This document shows, in pieces, positions 32,954 to 46,600 of a stretch of DNA of 64,000 bases (position 1 is its first letter; the number at the start of each line of letters is the position of its first letter). The DNA lies in the NCBI GenBank assembly GCA_907165135.1, contig OU015568.1:11416501-11480500 (forward strand), read 5' to 3'. The notes beneath the pieces are model-generated. The model was not told the DNA's origin. It was given only the letters and a program-made list of their open reading frames with translations, and did no database searches. The stretch comes from Oikopleura dioica (taxonomy: Eukaryota; Chordata; Appendicularia; Copelata; Oikopleuridae). The position numbers and the translations under genes are program-made.

Positions 32954-33959
32954 TCTAGTAAAATTGTTTGAAATAAGGTGCTTTATTTTCGAAATTTTCT
33001 TTAATAAGTTTAAGATAAACTTTAACTAACCCAGCGTGAGGGGAGTCTCGTGTCACGTGAATAGATGTATGGATATTTTTATGCAGCTGAATCAGTACGT
33101 AAAGTTTTATCATTTTTTTTATAAATAAAACAGTTCTGTAGGCGAAAAAATGCCTTTAGTGATGATTTCAGGTAAATAAGATGGTTACTTTGTTGTTTTC
33201 AGGTTTGAGTTGTCATATTTTCAGGAATAGAATAAATGATATAAGTTGATGAAATAAGCGGGTAGTGGACAGAAAAAGTGATTAAACTGGGTAAGAGCAA
33301 TAGAATCTATTGAACAGATATATCTTCAAATTAAAACAAGCAAACTTATTTTTTCAACTAATTTAATAGTTTAAAACGACTGAATGTGTAGTAAGTGCGT
33401 CTTTGTTAAGTGTTAACGAAAGCTAAGTGCTCATAATTGCCATTTAAATGCATGAGTCATTTTTATATCCGAAATAAATTAAATGATCAATCAAAAAAAA
33501 AATGCCCTGAACCAGACTCTGGTCTGAATTTATGAGATATTAAAAAAGATGGAAAGGTGGAAGGATGAACATGACAGCTGCATGCAAAATATATGATAAA
33601 CAAAAAATGCAAAAATCAATATAAACGAACGCGACATAGTATCAGTAGTTGTACTTGGCATAAATAGGTATGAATCGGTTGTAAGAAAAGGTGAATAGAA
33701 TTCTGTTTTTTTTTTTTTGTATTTTCATCTTTATTTAGTTGAACGTTGGTTTGTGGCATTTTAAGCGTTTTAGGAAAAATGGGAAGTTACGGAAGAAACC
33801 GGTTATTGTACAGGATAAAAGGGGAAAATCACGGGTGCATCCTCATCTTTTCGGCGAGTAAAGAAACGCTAGAAATCGCTGAAAAGGGGAGGGAAAGAAA
33901 GAACTTTGACAGAGAGAGAGTCTCAACTTTTTTTTTTATAAATTTGCGTAGACAAGCGT
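32954..33959. other. AT-rich spacer between NOB1 and UBL3
   Basis: About 1 kb with long A and T runs. No exon, RNA gene or repeat is evident. It holds the NOB1 promoter and UBL3 3' UTR. Confidence 0.5.
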
Positions 33960-35287
33960 TCATTGCAGCGTACAACAGCCTCGTCTTTGTGAGCCAGCCT
34001 TTTCTCGCTGCCGTGGGTTGTGTGATTCGTGGTCTAAACAAAGCGTTGCATAAAAAACGGTGGCTGATTGTTTTTGCTTACCTGGGAGGCGCTCCCTAGG
34101 TAAAAGATGCATCGCAAATCGTTTTCCCGGTAGCCTGATTCGATCCAGTGTCATGTCGTCGTGCAAGAATCGTCCCTAGAAATCCTTTTAGCAATGTTGC
34201 TTGATTTTAAGGATATAAGCTATGAATTTGAACTTTCGTAGCGCCTAAATGCGAAGTAGGATCATTTTCACTTCAAAAGTAATCCTACCTAAAAATGCAC
34301 GTAAAACTCAAATCTGGTATTTTCAAAAAAAATTTTATAGAAATTTTTCCTTTTAGAGCGTTTTGAAATCTTACGCTCTCGATTTCTCGAAATTTTTCCA
34401 CTAAATCGGTCGAGTTTTTTCGATGAATAACTTCTCTTAACCCTTATCTACAAAATTGACGGATCAGTTTTCCCTAATTCCGACCGAAACCGATTTTAGA
34501 GCCATTTCCATGAGGCTTACCCAGCGCGTGAATAGTGTAAAAAGCGGCGCGATGGGCGCTCGCTCTCTCAACTCCTCTTTTCCGTGAGAGTGGCGCGGTT
34601 GAGCGGAGCGCTTTGATTGGTTGCACGCGAAAAAGCACAAAAGAAGAAAACTCGAGCAAGAAAGAGGAAAACGCTAGAATGAAAATTTGATGGAATTTCG
34701 AAATAAAAGCCCGTCAATTTTCTAGCTTAACATTATCGAAATAAAATACACGGTTTTGTTTTAGCGATTCAATGGAAAAAATTCGAGCAATCGAGAGCGT
34801 AAGATTTGAAATCGCTCTAGAGAGAAAATTTTCCATAAAATTTTTTTCAAAAGTTCCAGATTTGAGTTCTACGTGCAATTTTAGGTAGGACTGCTTTTGA
34901 AATGAAAATGATCCTACTACGCATTTAGGCGCTACGAAAGTTCACATTCATAGCTTATATCCTTAAACCCACCTGAAAGACGAGTCGGAGAATATCGGGC
35001 CTCTCAACTTTATGATCGTTCCATTCTTCAGGCCAATTTTCGAATACATGTCGTGTGATCTCAGTAACAGATGACTGAAAGTTGCGTTGAACTCACTGTA
35101 AGGTAATTAAGAAAGAGACTTACCTTTGGGGAGATTGTGAATTCATGACTTTTCGATGAGTTCACCAAGATCAACGTAAGATATATAACATCGGGGTTAT
35201 TTTTGTTGTTTTCTGAAAGCATTTTTGGAGGATAGACGAGTCATTTGAGATATTACCTGGCACAGATGGAGCCTCATCTGATGACAT
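33960..35287 (-). CDS. UBL3: Ubiquitin-like protein 3 (UBL3/MUB), prenylated
   Basis: Membrane-anchored ubiquitin fold; in vertebrates it marks proteins for small extracellular vesicles. Exons 35257-35287, 35124-35212, 34973-35074, 34082-34175, 33960-34033 give 129 residues. MSSDEAPSVP, DVIYLTLILV, ITRHVFENWPEEW, DILRLVFQGRFLHDDMTL align along the whole of UBL3. The end GCCTLQ has a CaaX box (CTLQ), as UBL3 ends in a CaaX box. Intron 3 (34176-34972, 797 bp) holds a complete 752-bp fold-back element; the rest of the introns are 44-49 bp. Confidence 0.93.
34211..34962. mobile_element. Fold-back element with TTAA target (752 bp) in a UBL3 intron
   Basis: Ends ggatataagctatga and tcatagcttatatcc are inverted repeats that extend over about 180 bp on each side with mismatches. 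TTAA flanks both ends (34207-34210, 34963-34966), the target of piggyBac and Kolobok families. The centre is GC-rich (around 34540-34620) and contains a CCAAT-type box. No transposase. Confidence 0.88.
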
Positions 35288-35885
35288 CGCAGATTCTGCG
35301 TTTTGAACTTTGAAAGATGGTTATTGACTTGTTTCTTTCTTTTTGATACTCCGTATCGCTTATTTTCTTCGTAGAAACAGGGTGCTGTTAATTCATGATA
35401 CCGATTTCAATTTCAAGCAATGACAGCCTGACTTTTTTCTAAAAAAAAACTCATAGTCAATAAGATTTATCGAAGTAAATAGTAATATTCTTGAAATTAA
35501 TCTGAGCTGTACGAGAAGTCAACTCAAGACAGGGCACCCAAAGTAAACATTTGGTCGAAATCTTATTTTTTCTTGTGAACAAATTTTCGACTGGAAAACT
35601 TGAGAGATGGGAAGAGAGGAATGAGTGATGCAGTTTTTTTTTTCTTACTGGTAAGATATTTGGATAACGTTTGAGAAGCGTATTCGTGAGATTTGCGTGA
35701 TTAGATAGTCTTTTGGGCAGATTTACTGGTTGTTGTTTTTTTGTGAGCGAGTTTAAGGAGGGAAGATAATTCAGGCAAGCATCAACCAAGCAGACATAGA
35801 ATCGTTGAACTTTAAGAAAGGAAAAATTGTTGAATGGTGAATATCGAATGAGGGGAGTATGAATAGGTTATGCTTGCCGACCCGA
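35288..35885. other. Spacer, probably YY1 3' UTR and UBL3 promoter
   Basis: A minus-strand frame at 35457-35789 is open for 110 codons, but it starts at TTG and has no family signature, so it is treated as 3' UTR. No other feature. Confidence 0.4.
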
Positions 35886-36702
<817 letters not shown>

Positions 36703-37019
36703 CTAGCAGGGGTTACGTAATTTACTGGATTAAATTTTCATTGAACATACGTTTTCTCGACAATAGGCAGAAAATTAAACATATTTTTAGTATATCTCGG
36801 AGTATCTCGACTGCAGTACTGAAAATTGTTCCTCTGTGGCATTTTTCGTCCTGTGCATGATATCAACGAGCTAATTTTCATCCCTCGGGGGCAGCGCTAG
36901 CACCACGTTATTAAAGACTACTGAATTATAAACCAGTGCTATAATTAAGTATGTAAAAAGCTATGAACTTGTCAAAGTTTTCTCACGCTTGTCTTACGAT
37001 TTTAAAAGGCCCTTCCTCG

Positions 37020-37190
37020 TTAGAATAGATTAAATGAGCGCCAAAATGTCACTGAATATTCTCTATAGAGATAATATCATATTGGGGTAACTGATAACGA
37101 GTATTACGTGAACCCTTCCTTTGATAGTCGCTCAACAAGATCCAGCAGCGATACTGTGCCTAGTCCTTCCACCCTAATTACGTCCGACAT
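37020..37190 (-). CDS. 41-aa small ORF with an intron, or 5' exon of YY1
   Basis: ATG 37190; exon 37108-37190, 45-bp GT-AG intron, exon 37020-37062, phase kept. Product starts MSDVIRVEGLGTVSLLDLVERL and ends FWRSFNLF. A correctly sized intron inside so short a frame argues for a real transcript. It could also be a first exon of YY1 using another donor; the GT-AG phase does not fit the next YY1 exon. Confidence 0.3.
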
Positions 37191-37695
37191 TTCTTTTCAT
37201 CTAAAATGCAGTTTTTCAATCGATTACTATCCGTAGTATTTAAATAATTAAATTGGAATCCAGCTTATTCGACAAAATTTTGCTTCAGAAGGTTTAGAAG
37301 AATAACAAGAAGAATTGTTGAAAAACAAACGTCGAAAGGCAGAATTATGCCAAATGTGGTGGTAAGGTTCAATAAATTATCCTAATTGCCAGAAAATCTG
37401 GCAGAAATGAATGAAAATCTGTCGCACAGAAATCATTGAAGGTAGGCTTATTGTCCGATTAAATCGGCGCGAAGGCCTAGCGAGAAGTCGTCGTAGATGG
37501 AAAATGGACGTCTTCAGAGATAAGGGAAAAACATGTGAAAATTGAAAAACAAAGGCGCAACTTCTCGAAAGAAGCTGCATGAAAAGAGCCTAAATGGATA
37601 AGGGGGTAGTGGGTGAGAAATTTTTGGAAAGGGGTTCAATGTTTGGGTCGTGTGAGGGAAGGAAGATTTATGGAGGGTAAAGGTAGACTTTACTT
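37191..37695. other. Spacer, ataxin-2 3' UTR region
   Basis: About 500 bp between the ataxin-2 stop and the small ORF. No exon or repeat evident. Confidence 0.5.
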
Positions 37696-40359
37696 CTACT
37701 GATGAGGTTGTGATTGTGTCCCTTGTGGAGGGACTCCTTGCTGGGGTTGGTACTGGACTGGCTGGGCGTTTGGTGGCATCTGACGATACATTTGAGGGTG
37801 TTGCATACTCATAGCTTGGTTAGGCTGATCTAGAAATAGCTGATGAGCAATTGAAGGCAGTTACTTTCACTTACTTCCAGGGGACATGTGGTTGTACTGG
37901 ATAACCTGCTGCGGGTGAGTCATATGCGGCATCGTATGGTTGATATGGGGAGTAGGTTGATGAGGATTACCGTGGTGGTAAACAACGCTACCTCCTTGCG
38001 GTTGATTCGAGGCGGAGGTTACCGCCGGGTGCTAGAAAAGAAGTGAGAACGAGACATCGACACTAAACACATACCATAGGCTGCTGGTAATATTGTGGGT
38101 ACTGGTCACTTCGGTTGACCTGAATGTAACCGGAGCCGGCCATAGCTTGGTCTTGGTACATTTGGGGGATATGCTGGGGATGCGGTGCAGGATAACCTGG
38201 CTGGACAACGTATTGACCAGCGTGTGCCATGTTAGGAGGAGATGTTGGGTGTTGATGCCCTGGGCGAACGGGTCTCTGTCGACCACCAGGCTTCGATGAT
38301 GGAGGCTGTGTCTGACCCTGTTGCGGCTGAGGAGTGCCTGGCTGAGGTGTTTGGCCCTAAAAAAGATGTTTGAATAAGAAGGGGGGTTGAGAACTTACTC
38401 TTACTTGAGCGCCACTGACAGGGATGTGAGGTGGTTGACCAGCCATTCCAGGTTGATAGATAGGCGCCCCTGTTGGTTGCATCATAATGTGAGGGACACC
38501 GTGAGGAGGCACTTGAACGATGGGCTGGTTGTATTGAAAAGGGTAAATCTGGGGCATTTGATGGGGCGGCACATGTTGACCTGGACTGGGCCTGGCCATG
38601 TTGGGGTCCATTGTAACTGGCGGCGACTGTGGCATCATTGGAGGCATCATTGGAGACTGGCCAGGGACAGACGGATTGGGAGTTGCTGGCTTTTTAGCTC
38701 CAAAAGTTGGCTTGAATTCTGTTGCGTTCACATTAGGCGTCCATTCCTAATTAAATTTGAAGACATATGTAAATTCATAAATGTCTTACCTTCGCATTTG
38801 GATTCAGCGGCTTAGAGGCCGCTGGCGTGCCACTTTCACTCTTAGCTGCCTCTGTCTTTTGGGGCGTGGTTTGAGCAGGTGCCTGCTGAGCGGGAGCTTT
38901 AGTCATCGGACTTGGGGTCGCTCGACTGTTCTTTCTGCTATCACTTCCTTTTTGCTGCACAGTTGATTGTCCTTGAGGCGATGCTTTTGGTTGCGCAGCT
39001 CCTTCAGGTTGTTTCAAGTTGAAATTATTTGAGAAGGTTTTTAGATCTTCAAGTTTAGCTCCTGGCTTCGCGCCAGACGGAGACATCTTTGAAATAGAAG
39101 CATTTCCACCAGTTCCGCCAGCAACACCGGCCCAATTTCGGTTTCTATTAGGCTGTGGTGGTGCTGTGATGCCAGGTGGTGCTCCAAGAGAGCTTCCACC
39201 ACCAGGCATATTTGGCTTTCTCTGTGGAAGGGAGTCTTCTTTTGATGCTGACTTCCTGGCTTCTTTTTCTGAACTTTTTCGGCTTCGCTGCTCCTGCGAG
39301 TTCTGAGTTTGAAGTTGCTCTTTTCGGGGCGTTGTCTTCCTATCTCCCTGGCTTTGTCGCTGACCTGTTGGAGTCCCTGGCTTTTGAGAACCTGAGTTTT
39401 GCCTTGAGTGGCCTGGTGGAGGACCCTTGCTGCGCAAACTTGGTGGAATATATCTATTTGGGTCTCCTTCAGCGTTCGCGGACTCGTCAACGGCTGAGAA
39501 CTTGGTTTCCTCGTCTCTGGTGTCTTCCAGCTCCCATTTGATGTTCTGCTGGTAGTTCGCTGAGTCTTCGATTTGCTTCGCCAGTTGGTTTGCCCGTCTT
39601 ACTTGCTCGTTTGACACTTCAGTTCGCTTTAGCTCGACTGTGTAGCCGGAGAGATCCTTGTCGTAGGATGTCTGCACGTCGAATTTGCTCTTGTTCACAT
39701 TGAACATATCCTCTGCTGACCACCCGTTGCCTGTTGGCGGCCCGCCGGGATTGCCAATGACGCAGTCAAGATCGCCGACGTCCTCGACGTCCGGATCAGG
39801 CATCCACGAAACAAGCTCTTTGTCGGCTGAGAGTTGATCTTTCTTCTTGAGCGCGATCGCGCCGTCCGTAAAAGTGTCTTCCGTCGCGTAATTGAGATCA
39901 ACGGCTTCAAATGACATTGAGACGACTTCGTTGATTGGGAAAATCATGTCGTCGACGATATCGCCCTTTTGAGGTCCGTCGCCTGCCATTTTGACCTAAT
40001 TACTCAGTAATGACCGTGATTAACAAAGATCAATACCTTGTGAACAGCTGAAACGGCGAAATCCATGTCAGAAGAGAAGGTATTGAAGAAGCCCTCGTGT
40101 TTGACATTTGCGTTTCTGACAGAAACTTCACATTTGCTACCGACCAAGGCAGTGAGAACTTGACAGACCGATTGATTTTGGTAAATGCCCTTGAACGAGG
40201 CTGAGTTTGGAGCACGCTTAGCCTATAGTATTGGAAAATATTTGTGTTGAATATCGAGTATTATCGAACCTTTGTGCCGCTGGCGTTACTGTATGAATTC
40301 GGGTTCGGGGTCCTGTTACCCCCGCGGGAGGAGCTGTTCTTATTGTTACGTCTACTCAT
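37696..40359 (-). CDS. ATXN2: Ataxin-2 homologue
   Basis: RNA-binding regulator of mRNA stability, translation and stress granules. ATG 40359 (MSRRNNKNSSSRGGNR), stop 37696-37698. Lsm domain in the second exon (QVLTALVGSKCEVSVRNANV ... HEGFFNTFSSDMDFAV), LsmAD domain in the third (SKFDVQTSYDKDLSGYTVEL), PNRYIPPSLR after it. PAM2 motif LNPNAKEWTP, which binds PABP, is formed across the 38731-38775 intron; the usual Phe is Trp. The C-terminus is long, Pro/Gln/Met-rich and low complexity, without a pure polyQ tract. Confidence 0.93.
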
Positions 40360-40611
40360 TACGAGTGAAGGTGTATCCAATTTCTGACAAAGCTAACACG
40401 CTCTAAAAAACGCCAAATTAGCATAAAAAATGTAAGTCAAAAATAAGATTGAATTTGTTTTTGAAGGCAGATCAGGTAGATATCACAATGAAGGCATACT
40501 GGTCAGTTCAGTAGTTGTTCTAGGTAAATCACGGCAACACACATGTATAATTAAAAGAAATAACTTGTCAAATAAAATAAGTTAGATGGTGAAATGGGCT
40601 AAAGTAAAGGT

Positions 40612-43600
40612 TCAAATCTGTCCGTTAGCCTTGAGCTCGGCGAACAGATTCTTTAGCTTTGGTTTTCCATCAGGTCCGACAGGCCTGTCCTTCTTTTTCT
40701 GCTCCTCAGCAGCCTTGTCCTCTTGAACTTGGGCGAGTTCATATGCTTCCATGATCAGTTCGAGCAAGTGCTTTCGGACGGTTGAATCTGGTTCATAGAA
40801 TAAACTAATTATCCCAAACGCGCGCTAATAAAACATTCATTAGTCATCACCAAATCAAGGTATTATTTTGTATCTTGTAGTGGATTAATATATGCAAGTA
40901 TGACTTTTGCAACAAAGTTGATTTCCGCCGCGCGCAATGGCCATAAAGCCATTAGCGCGCGCATTTCAAAACCACTACCACCCTCTGAATCCGCCACCAC
41001 CTTCTGTCGTAAAGCGCACTCACCCGATTCCACCGCCACCCTCGGCTCGTGAGGCCCGATGAAAACTCGCCACCCGGAACGAAATGCTATAAAAAGAAGC
41101 ACCCTTTTTACTCTGTGCCAGTCTGTACAAATCTGCGCCAACATCAACACCACAAATTTCTGAAAAACGATTACTGCTCCTACTGACTGCTCTGTCAGTA
41201 CAATAAACGTCCGTAGTTGTTGCTCCTCAACTACCCCCACAACAAAACGCCTTAGTCTCCAACATTTGTTATTGCATTTATAAAAGCACTACAAATTTTG
41301 GTGACTGAAAAACGGCGAGGAACTTTAAGACTAGAGTCCATCGCTTAAAGTTCGAAGACCCCCGAAGCCTACTTTACCGACAACGATACGAAAAGAGCTG
41401 CTGCCTACGATCTCCGAAAAAAGAAAACGCCAACAAAGGTTAGTACCCGGTTCAAAGGTCCCTAGATATTTTCAATAGTCCAGAGCGAGTCCCACTGAGC
41501 GGAGTGACTTCCATAAGAAGCGCCACCGACAGGCAAGCTTTTAGGACTTATAGGATCGGACCTTTAAGAAAAAGGCACCAAACCAAGAGCTCTTACCAAA
41601 TTTCTACTCATTCTATTTGAAATCATGTCTGAACTCTATTTCAAGCACGTACAAGACCTTAACAAAGGGGAACTACTAGTTATTTACGATAACCTCGAGG
41701 GAAAAACTTACCCACCAAAAATCCCCATAAGCGATAAAGAATCAATTTGCCACAATATTCTAGCTTTGGATAAAGATTTCTTTGTCAAAAATAGGAAATA
41801 TGTCTTTGAGAAAAGTGCTGATGGCCAATTCGTAAGATATTTTCCTCAGTACCAAGAGGACTGCCAAAACCAAAAATTCGCGCAAGCTCGTCATAAAATT
41901 GACACAGAAAAGATTTTGGCGTCCCGAAATGTAGAAAATCTAGATGCTTTGATCACATCGCTCAAAATAGAAACTGAATCTGTTTCAGGCTCAGAGCTTT
42001 CAAATGATTCGTCAGCTGATTCAGCTGATGAAACGGTCATTCAAGACGGCCAGGAAGCTCCGAAGCCACGAAAACAAAAGGTGAAAACTGAAAAGCCGGA
42101 ATCAAAAGATGTGCCGCGTTTCAAGAAAGAATCGAAATCGACACACATTCCAAAGCAACAGTTTGAACCAAAAATTTCGCGTTCTTCAAATCTAAAAGTA
42201 AAACCCCCACGTTATGACGCATCGATCCCGATCCCAGCTTGGCTTAAAAATCTTGAAATCTATGCACGATGTTCAAATCTTTCTACCAGCGAAATTATAA
42301 CCGTTGCACTAACATCGTTGCTCAATGAGTCCGAAGGATCTCATATAATCCAATCTCTGGAGTCGGAAGACATGCAAGACTGGAGCAGATTTAAAGATCG
42401 ATTAACAAGTATGCTTGGGAAGGATAAAGAGTTCTTTAAACAGCAATTTAAAGATTACCAAAGAGGTAGTGACAGTTTCGGACTAGCCCTCTCAAAGATC
42501 ACATCATACTATAAACAGGGCTACGACCTCACTCACCTCAATGAAAATGATCGTTCTATAATTATAGAAAGATTTTGCGAAAGCCAGTATCAAAAAATGA
42601 AAGAACTTTTGATGCGAGAAAAGTCACAGCTCACTCTTGAGAACATAGCGAAGCGAGCAGCGGAAATTGAGGCCTCCATTCCAAAAAAGGAGATCAACTT
42701 CAGTATCCAAGCTGAAGATGATGAAAAAGCTCGTTTCCGCGAACTCGTTAACAAGCTCTACCAAAAACTTGACTCTTCCCAAAGCACACACTCCAAATCG
42801 GGCAGCAAACGATCAAAAAGGTCGAAAATCGACATTGAAAAACTGAAAGGGCACTGTTTTTCGTACACAAAGTACAACAGATGCAAATATGCAGAAAACT
42901 GCAAATATATTCACTCTGACAAAGTTCCAGCAGATGTTTTGGACTACGTGAAAAAACAGGAGTGACTAGACGGCCATAAACATGCCATTTTCAACTTTTG
43001 TCCAAACTATAGATCCGCTTCTTCAGACCTAAAATTCATCAACGTCATTGTCGAAAACTTTCAGTATCCAGCCTTGATCGATAGCGGCTGCACCCGAACT
43101 TGCATTAAAAACACCCTCCCTTTTGTTCGTAAAACAAGAAGTTCTGATGTTGAACTCTTGGTCGCAAATGATGAAATAGTGCGCCCAAGAGTAATGTGCT
43201 CACCGGTCAAAATCACGGTCCCTTCTGATAATGGTAAATTTACCCTAGACCCCTTACCTTTGGTTGTTTCGAACCTATCCTGTCCAATAATTCTAGGACT
43301 TGACGTCCTTAAAAACGTCTCATTTTGCGATGGTGAGAACTTTATCACCCTTGAAAAACATCGGGTAAAAACAATTAACCCATCAATCTTCTCGAAACAA
43401 TCAACGAAAGTCTCAGCAATTATCGAGGTTGACCTAAACTCTGACCTTGAATCAAAATCGCTTGAGAACTTTCAATCAGTGCGTGAAGCACAAGCGAAAA
43501 GGGCGAATTTCGTACCTGAAATTGGGAATTACGGGGATGCTTCTCGAAATGAAAAACTTTCACTCCAGGGTCTAACCGAAAAATATAAACTTGCGTTTTC

Positions 43601-46600
43601 TATGTCACCAGATGACCTTGGCAAGTTACATGGATTCAGATTCGCGCTCCCAACGCATGACGAATCTCTGTCAAGCCACCAACCTCCGAGACCGATCCCA
43701 GTTCACTTGCGTGACCAAGTTGAAACCGAAATCAACAACTGGAAAAATCTTGGAATCATAGAAGAGACCCAGTCTGATTTTAACATCCCCCTCATTATTC
43801 TCAAAAAGCCCGATAAAACAATTCGAATTTCGCTTGATGCTCGTGGGTTAAACAAGCTTCTAAAGCTAGATCGGTTCCCACTTCCCCACATGCTATCAGT
43901 AATGACTAGAATAGGTGAAAAACTCACAAAAGGAGATGCATGTTACATAAGTAGTCTTGATTACCACCGTGGCTACTGGCAAGTACAGTGCGCTTCATCT
44001 GACTCGCATAAACTTGCCTTCAGCTTTGGTAACAAGCACTACCAAGCAAACAGAATGCTTTATGGAACAGCAACAGCTCCGAGTGCGTTTTCAAGAATTA
44101 TGTCAAAACTCATGAACCATCCCTCGATCATCATTTATTTGGATGATTTGATTGTTATTGACAATTCTTTCGAAAATCACCTCAAAACACTCGAATTCAT
44201 ATTCAAACAGTGCCAAAATCATGGACTTCTACTAAGCGCAAAAAAGTGCAATTTATGCATGCGTGAAACAGATTTCCTTGGGCACAGAATTTCGAGACAG
44301 GGAATCCAACCATCAGATAAGCACATTGCAGCAATACAGAAAATTACTGTACCAACATCTAGAAAAGAACTTTAACGCTACTTGGGAATGGTCACTTTCA
44401 ATGCAAAATATGTCAAAGACGCATCCATAATTCTTGCGCCTTTGTATGAGCTCACAAGCCTGAAAAAAGAATTCAACTGGACGAGTAAACACCAGCAGGC
44501 TTTCGAAAACATGAATCAAAAGCTCAAAGAAAAACCAACACTTGGCCATTTTAAACTCGGCGCGAAGCTTCTTCTCGTGACCGACAGCTCAGGGCGAAGT
44601 GTTGGCGGGACCCTCTACCAATATCAAAATGAAAAACTAGTTGTTATTGGTTATTTTTCAAAAGCTCTCACGGGTCCTGATCTGAAAAGAAGCATGCGGG
44701 TAAAGGAACTCTTTGCGTTAACTTGGGGAATCAAATATTTCGAGTTTTACCTCCTCAATACAGAGTTCGATTGTGTTGTAGACCACAAAAGCCTGCTCTT
44801 TCTTTTCAAGGAACAACAACAGTCCAATTTGGATATCAAACTCACCAATATCCACTGCTATCTCCAGCAGTTTGATTTCACAATCATCCACAAGCCGGGA
44901 AACAGCCCGATCATGGCAAGTGCGGATTACTTTTCTCGCCTTCCAAGAACAAAAAGCTCCGACTTAGAGGACGATTCGGTGAACTTTGAGCTCCTTCCAG
45001 AACGCGTCTGTATGTTCCATCTCATCAAAAATAATGAAAATGAGGTTATTTTCTCTTTCGGTTCCGAGAAAATAACAAAAACAAAAATGAGGGAGTTGCA
45101 AAAAGAGTGCAACCTCACCAAAAATAAGCTCATTAAAGTGGAGAAATACAAAAAATCAAGATTCTCGCTCAAAGACGGAATCTTGTTCTCCAAAAATAAA
45201 CTTGTTATCCCAGACCAACTTGCAAATGAATTCATACAGTACCTGCACTGTATAACGGGACATGCTGGTGCGCAGCAATTAAACCAAATGTGCCAAAAAT
45301 TTTTCATAAGTAATATCCAAATGAAACTTAGAGCCGTAACGAGCTCTTGCCCCACTTGCATTCAATTTAAACCGATCAAAAAGCTCAAACCATCAATGAT
45401 CGAGCGACGCAACTTCGAGTCAGTTCCTTTTGAGAAAACTTTTCTCGACCTTGTCGACTATGGAAGAGTTGACTCATCAAACAAAAGGTATCTGCTGACT
45501 TGTTGCGACTCGCTTACCGGGTTTCTAGACGGTTTACCATTGGGAACAAAAAGTGACAAAACTGTCGCGCAAGCGATCCTCACTCTTGTTCTCAGACACG
45601 GGATCACCGAGGTTGTTGTTACTGACAACGGGCGTGAATTTGGACCGCTTTGCAAGCAAATTTTCGAGCGATTCCAAATCCGCCACGTTACAACAACTGC
45701 ATACCGATCCTGTTCAAATGGGAAAGTTGAAAGAATCCATCGCGAGATTCACATTCAACTCAAACAATTGAATGCAAATGATCGCAATTGGTCACAAAAA
45801 TGGGAGCAAGCTAAATACTATCTCAATAACCTACCAAAAGCAACACTAGACGGGCTCTCAAGTAATGAAGCTCTCTACGGTAGGCCTTTTCATGTTCCTT
45901 ACAAAATTGGAACATCAAATGATGGTGCCAAAGAACCATTTATCAAAGCTCTCAATGGTTATATTAAACAACTGCACCCTGCGATCCAAGCGTTCCAGGT
46001 ACAGAGGTACCAAAAACTCCTCCGAAAAGATAAAAATAATTGCCCAGTTCTTGAACTTGGTACCCAAGTGCTAGTCTGGAAACCAAATCTTTTTGACGGA
46101 AAATTAGGTACAAACTGGAGCGGCCCATTTTATGTTCATAAAAGAATCTCAAAAGATTCTTACATTCTAAAATGTTCACTCACACAACGTGAGTATCGCC
46201 GACACATAAGCCTGATCCGACCTCTAAAAAATAAGATCGGCGACTCAACAAAATTCGTCTCGATCAATGACGAAAACGATCAATCATCCATTCGCGATAA
46301 AAAACTCAATTGTGTCTCAAAAGAAATCAAGGAAGACACCCAAATAAAAATTTCCCGCTCAACTGCGTCAAAAAAGAATGCAGAAACTAAAGAGGATCCG
46401 AAAAATGAAAATAATGATCCTGTTGCGCCCCTCAAAAATGATCCTGCAAATTGGTCAAAAAGATTACGACCCCGAAAATAAGTTCCTAAAAGAGGAGGGG
46501 AAGGGGAGAGATGCATTGTTGGTTTGCACTCTCATGAGCCCACTGTGAAGAGAGAGCTTGTTCTTGCTCTAAGTTTACATTTTTGAAAATCTTAATTTAG

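Noticed and set aside
35457-35789. 110-codon minus-strand frame between YY1 and UBL3
   Set aside because: Starts at TTG, no motif, and lies where the YY1 3' UTR is expected.
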